A DNA stretch of 21,373 bases from Entrophospora sp. SA101. Taxonomy: Eukaryota > Glomeromycota > Glomeromycetes > Entrophosporales > Entrophosporaceae. Location of the stretch: assembly GCA_958430865.1 (NCBI GenBank), contig CAUDNR010004503.1, positions 1 through 21,373 on the forward strand, given 5' to 3'. The notes under the pieces were generated by a model. That model was not told where the DNA came from, made no database searches, and worked only from the letters and a program-made list of their open reading frames with translations. Below, in pieces: positions 19,060 to 21,373 of the stretch. Numbering within the stretch: the stretch's first letter is position 1; each line of letters begins with the position of its first letter. The position numbers and the translations under genes are program-made.

Positions 19060-19728
19060 ATTAAAACAATTGCTCATTCTGCATTTCCAGGTATTTCTGA
19101 CAGAGAAAATAATAAAAGTTATTTTTTACAATTAGTCAAAACAAAGAGCTATTAGAAAATGAAAGGAATATTGTAGAGAAAGGTATTATAGATGCTGGTT
19201 GCAATTCTTGATGATGGTTGCAACCATATTTGCGACATATAAAAATGGTTTGCGACGCCTGGTTGCAACCACCTTTGCGACCACTTTGGTTTCCTTTTTT
19301 GGATTGCGACATGGAACACTAAAAGGTATGTTTATAATTTCAAATTAAATAATGCAACTTATAAATTTGCTGAACCAAGAGAATGCAATAATTGTAAAAC
19401 AATAAGATACTCTGATAAATATTGTGAAAAGTGCATTAGTCTACACTTACAGAGCCTTTTCAGTACTTGGACATCTGGTCACATGATTTCAACAGCATTC
19501 TTGTTTTCTTGGCACTATTGGAGAGCTTTGGGATTTTGCTTTGATAAATTTAAAACTGAAAATTTTAATGAAAGTAGTAATAATATTGGTGGTGGTGGTG
19601 GTAATAATAGTAATTCACAACAAATTCACCAATCACATCCATTAGCATACCATACAAGTAGAATATTAAATGATGAATTTGCTAAATTGAATTTAAGTAA
19701 TGATAGCTTATTAAATTATGAAATATAA
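19060..19728 (+). pseudogene. Kinase-family gene copy 1: N-terminal Cys motif joined to C-terminal tail, kinase domain absent
   Basis: The stretch 19330-19470 encodes REC-NNCKTIRYSDKYCEKCI and then LHLQSLFSTWTSG. This is the double Cys-x-x-Cys leader I associate with large Rhizophagus kinase families, where '...TSGNEIID' and a kinase domain follow. Here the sequence leaves the family at TSG (19474) and continues HMISTAFLFSWHYWRALG to SHPLAYHTSRILNDEF and a stop at 19728; HPxAYHTSR is like the C-termini of the same families. So about a kinase domain's worth of sequence is missing. Upstream, a one-base loss (compared with copy 2) and a 135-bp insertion break the leader. The frame from ATG at 19483 is 81 residues, but the homologous frame enters from upstream. 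It is probably a pseudogene; a shortened spliced gene cannot be excluded. Confidence 0.6.
19187..19321. mobile_element. Candidate 135-bp MITE-like insertion flanked by 8-bp direct repeats
   Basis: The 8-mer AAAGGTAT occurs at 19179-19186 and again at 19322-19329. The sequence between is absent from the homologous copy at 20341-20640, so this is a real insertion relative to it. The element is GC-richer than its surroundings, has two copies of the palindrome TGGTTGCAACCA or near it (about 19213-19224, 19259-19270) and TTGCGAC words. Its ends (TATAGATGCTGGTTGCAA and, reversed, TAGTGTTCCATGTCGCAA) are only loosely alike. An 8-bp duplication would suit a hAT-type element. Superfamily is inferred. 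Confidence 0.55.
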
Positions 19729-20300
19729 TTTTAATGAGGCATTAAATTAATTGAAGTTATTAATTTAAATATGATTATTTATTAATTAATTATAATTATA
19801 ATGATAATAATAAGTAGTTGATAAGGTTAAAGTTGGGGAATTGGATGAATTATTGATGGGTAGATAATTAATTATTTTCACCATTTAATTATCTTTTATA
19901 TTTATTATTTAATTTTTTTTATTATTTCTAAAAGTTTAAAAATAAATTTGACTAATTTCTCCAATTCAGAAGAATCACACATTTTTACGATTGAATAATA
20001 CATAATTTTCTTGATGTCAAAAATCAAATGTTAAATTCAAAATGAACAATACTACATTTCATTTTTGAAACATTTTCTTGAAGTTGATTGTATTTTTGAA
20101 AGATGAGATAATGTTTTGACTGAATTCGAAATTAAATATTTTAAAAGATCCATTTAACCAAATGAAACAAGGAAAAATGAACTCTCGATCTGGAAAATGC
20201 GTTACATTTTCTTTGTTTTTAACCCAGTAATTTATTCAATATTTTTTAGAAGGCTAATAATTAATGTGTCAGATATTAATTTTACTTGAATAATATTAAA
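19729..20300. other. AT-rich spacer between the two kinase-family copies
   Basis: No gene or repeat is recognised. It contains the presumed 3' region of copy 1 and the upstream region of copy 2. Confidence 0.5.
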
Positions 20301-20700
20301 ATGTCACCATACTTTAGAAGTGGATTAATACGTAAAAGGTTTAATGAAATTGCTCATTCTGATTTTCCAACTAATTCTGACAATGAAAATAGTAAAAGTT
20401 TGTTTTTTTCCATTTAGTCAAAGAAAACCAAGAACTATCAGAAAATGAAAAGGAATATTGTAGAGAAAAGTCTATCTATAACATTGAATTAATGAATGCA
20501 ATTAATAAATATGGCGAACCAAGAGAATGCAATAATTGCAAACAACAGCAAGATATTCTGACAAATATCGTGAAAAGTGTATTAATATACACTTACAGAG
20601 CCTTTTCAGTACTTGGACATCTGGCAATGAGATAATTGATAGTTTTATTCAAAAATGTCGGCAGTTTTCATTCATATCTTCCATAGAATGGATACATTAA
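20301..20700 (+). pseudogene. Kinase-family gene copy 2: frameshifted N-terminal fragment
   Basis: A possible start ATG at 20301 (MSPYFRSGLIRKRFNEIAHS) runs to a stop at 20415. A second frame then encodes ELSENEKEYCREKSIYN and INKYGEPRECNNC. Compared with copy 1, a small indel just after NNC shifts the frame; beyond it the family frame resumes as RYSDKYREKCINIHLQSLFS and TWTSGNEIIDSFIQKC before a stop at 20698. One Cys of the second Cys pair has become Arg (TGT to CGT). No kinase domain follows. It is a pseudogene fragment, useful as the undisrupted reference for the insertion in copy 1. Confidence 0.7.
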
Positions 20701-21040
20701 ACACTCTTTTCCAATACAATATTCCAATGTTTGTTAATTTAAGACTCAGCTGTTTATATAAACAAGCAATGATATTTTACCTCCTATTGCATATATTAAA
20801 TTTGGTTTTTTTTTGTTATTATTTATGACTTAGCGAAACATGGGGAAAGTTTAGCTTATTAAAGATTCCTTGCAAGAACTATCAGCCCAGCAAGGCAATG
20901 TAGATATTTACGTCATTCACATCTCCATGGAGTTTCTTCTCCATGTAAAATTTCTCTTTCGGTTGCAACATGATGGAATCCATGGTTTGAAATGGTTGAT
21001 TATACAAGAAGGCACCTATCATATTGGAATTAGGATGAGT
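20701..21040. other. Intergenic sequence, nothing recognised
   Basis: A stretch downstream of copy 2 with no supported frame. It could contain decayed remains of the missing kinase part, but no kinase motif was found. Confidence 0.4.
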
Positions 21041-21373
21041 TAACTAAAGATCAATCAGATGACACATGCATTCATTTTATTTCTATCCGTGCCAAACAAT
21101 TTAGTTAATATTAAGATGCAAGTTGTTGTTCCACTTGTAGAAAGTCATAAAAAGCAATTATCTGAACCGAACTAACCAAAACTTTTCACATCTTATTATC
21201 CAAATGATTTTAATTCTATTTTCCATTCACCTTTTGAAGTTGCTCTTAACAAATTTAATGCATGCCCGAAATTTATATGGATCAAAAGAAAACATTTACA
21301 GTCCCTTGAAAAAAGTATCGCTTCACCTGATGATCGACGAAAATAATTGGATAACTTCTGTGATATAAAAAGT
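21041..21373 (+). pseudogene. Unidentified coding relic at the right edge
   Basis: One frame is open from about 21041 except for a single TAA at 21173 and a TAA at 21344. Its composition is protein-like: VVVPLVESHKKQLSEPN before the first stop, then SYYPNDFNSIFHSPFEVALN and KSIASPDDRRK after it. I do not recognise the family. The regular codon usage on both sides of the stop suggests a formerly coding stretch that continues beyond the window. Confidence 0.3.

Overview
The window is eukaryotic, very AT-rich nuclear DNA, most likely from an arbuscular mycorrhizal fungus of the Rhizophagus/Glomeromycotina type. The signs are short introns (about 74-130 nt) with GTAAGT-like donors, Asn-rich low-complexity proteins, long AT-rich intergenic stretches full of decayed transposons, and fragments resembling the expanded kinase families (Cys-x-x-Cys, 'STWTSGNE', 'HPLAYHTSR') that I associate with those genomes. 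The genus is an inference from memory, not a database result. No tRNA, rRNA or CRISPR array was recognised.

Left end (1-4990). A plus-strand frame, open from the first base to a stop at 939, encodes repeats of IVNEQPPPSNV and a long Asn-rich tail. It meets tail-to-tail a two-exon minus-strand gene (3626 to about 940) for a CNH (citron homology)-domain protein whose end carries the same NEQPPP repeats. The repeats switch strand at the palindrome AGATCT (938-943), so the two look like parts of one gene inverted against each other, or an assembly fold-back. A SANT/Myb exon fragment (4103-4351) and a small secreted, possibly membrane-anchored protein (4990-4484) follow.

Middle (4991-12087). This is mainly a graveyard: a Tc1-like helix-turn-helix relic, a protein kinase relic, a Tc1/mariner copy with matching terminal inverted repeats and TA ends (6845-7732), a 29-base poly(A), and microsatellites.

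Core (12088-16358). Two intact multi-exon genes converge. The plus-strand gene (12088-13521, three exons, 409 aa) fuses a GHKL/HATPase ATP-binding domain to a C-terminal STAS-like (DUF4325-type) domain, a bacterial-style architecture in a spliced eukaryotic gene and the most interesting item here. The minus-strand gene (16358-14674, six exons, 385 aa) encodes a single-pass membrane protein with a repeated 'T-N-G-D' ladder of the DUF4097/DUF7330 adhesin-like type.

Right end (16359-21373). This part is AT-rich spacer, a retropepsin relic with a broken active site, an imperfect 60-90 bp tandem repeat, and two diverged direct copies of a kinase-family N-terminus. The first copy has lost the kinase domain and carries a 135-bp element with an 8-bp target-site duplication; the second is frameshifted. 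The window ends in an unidentified coding relic. Apart from the core pair, the genes show no evidence of working together.
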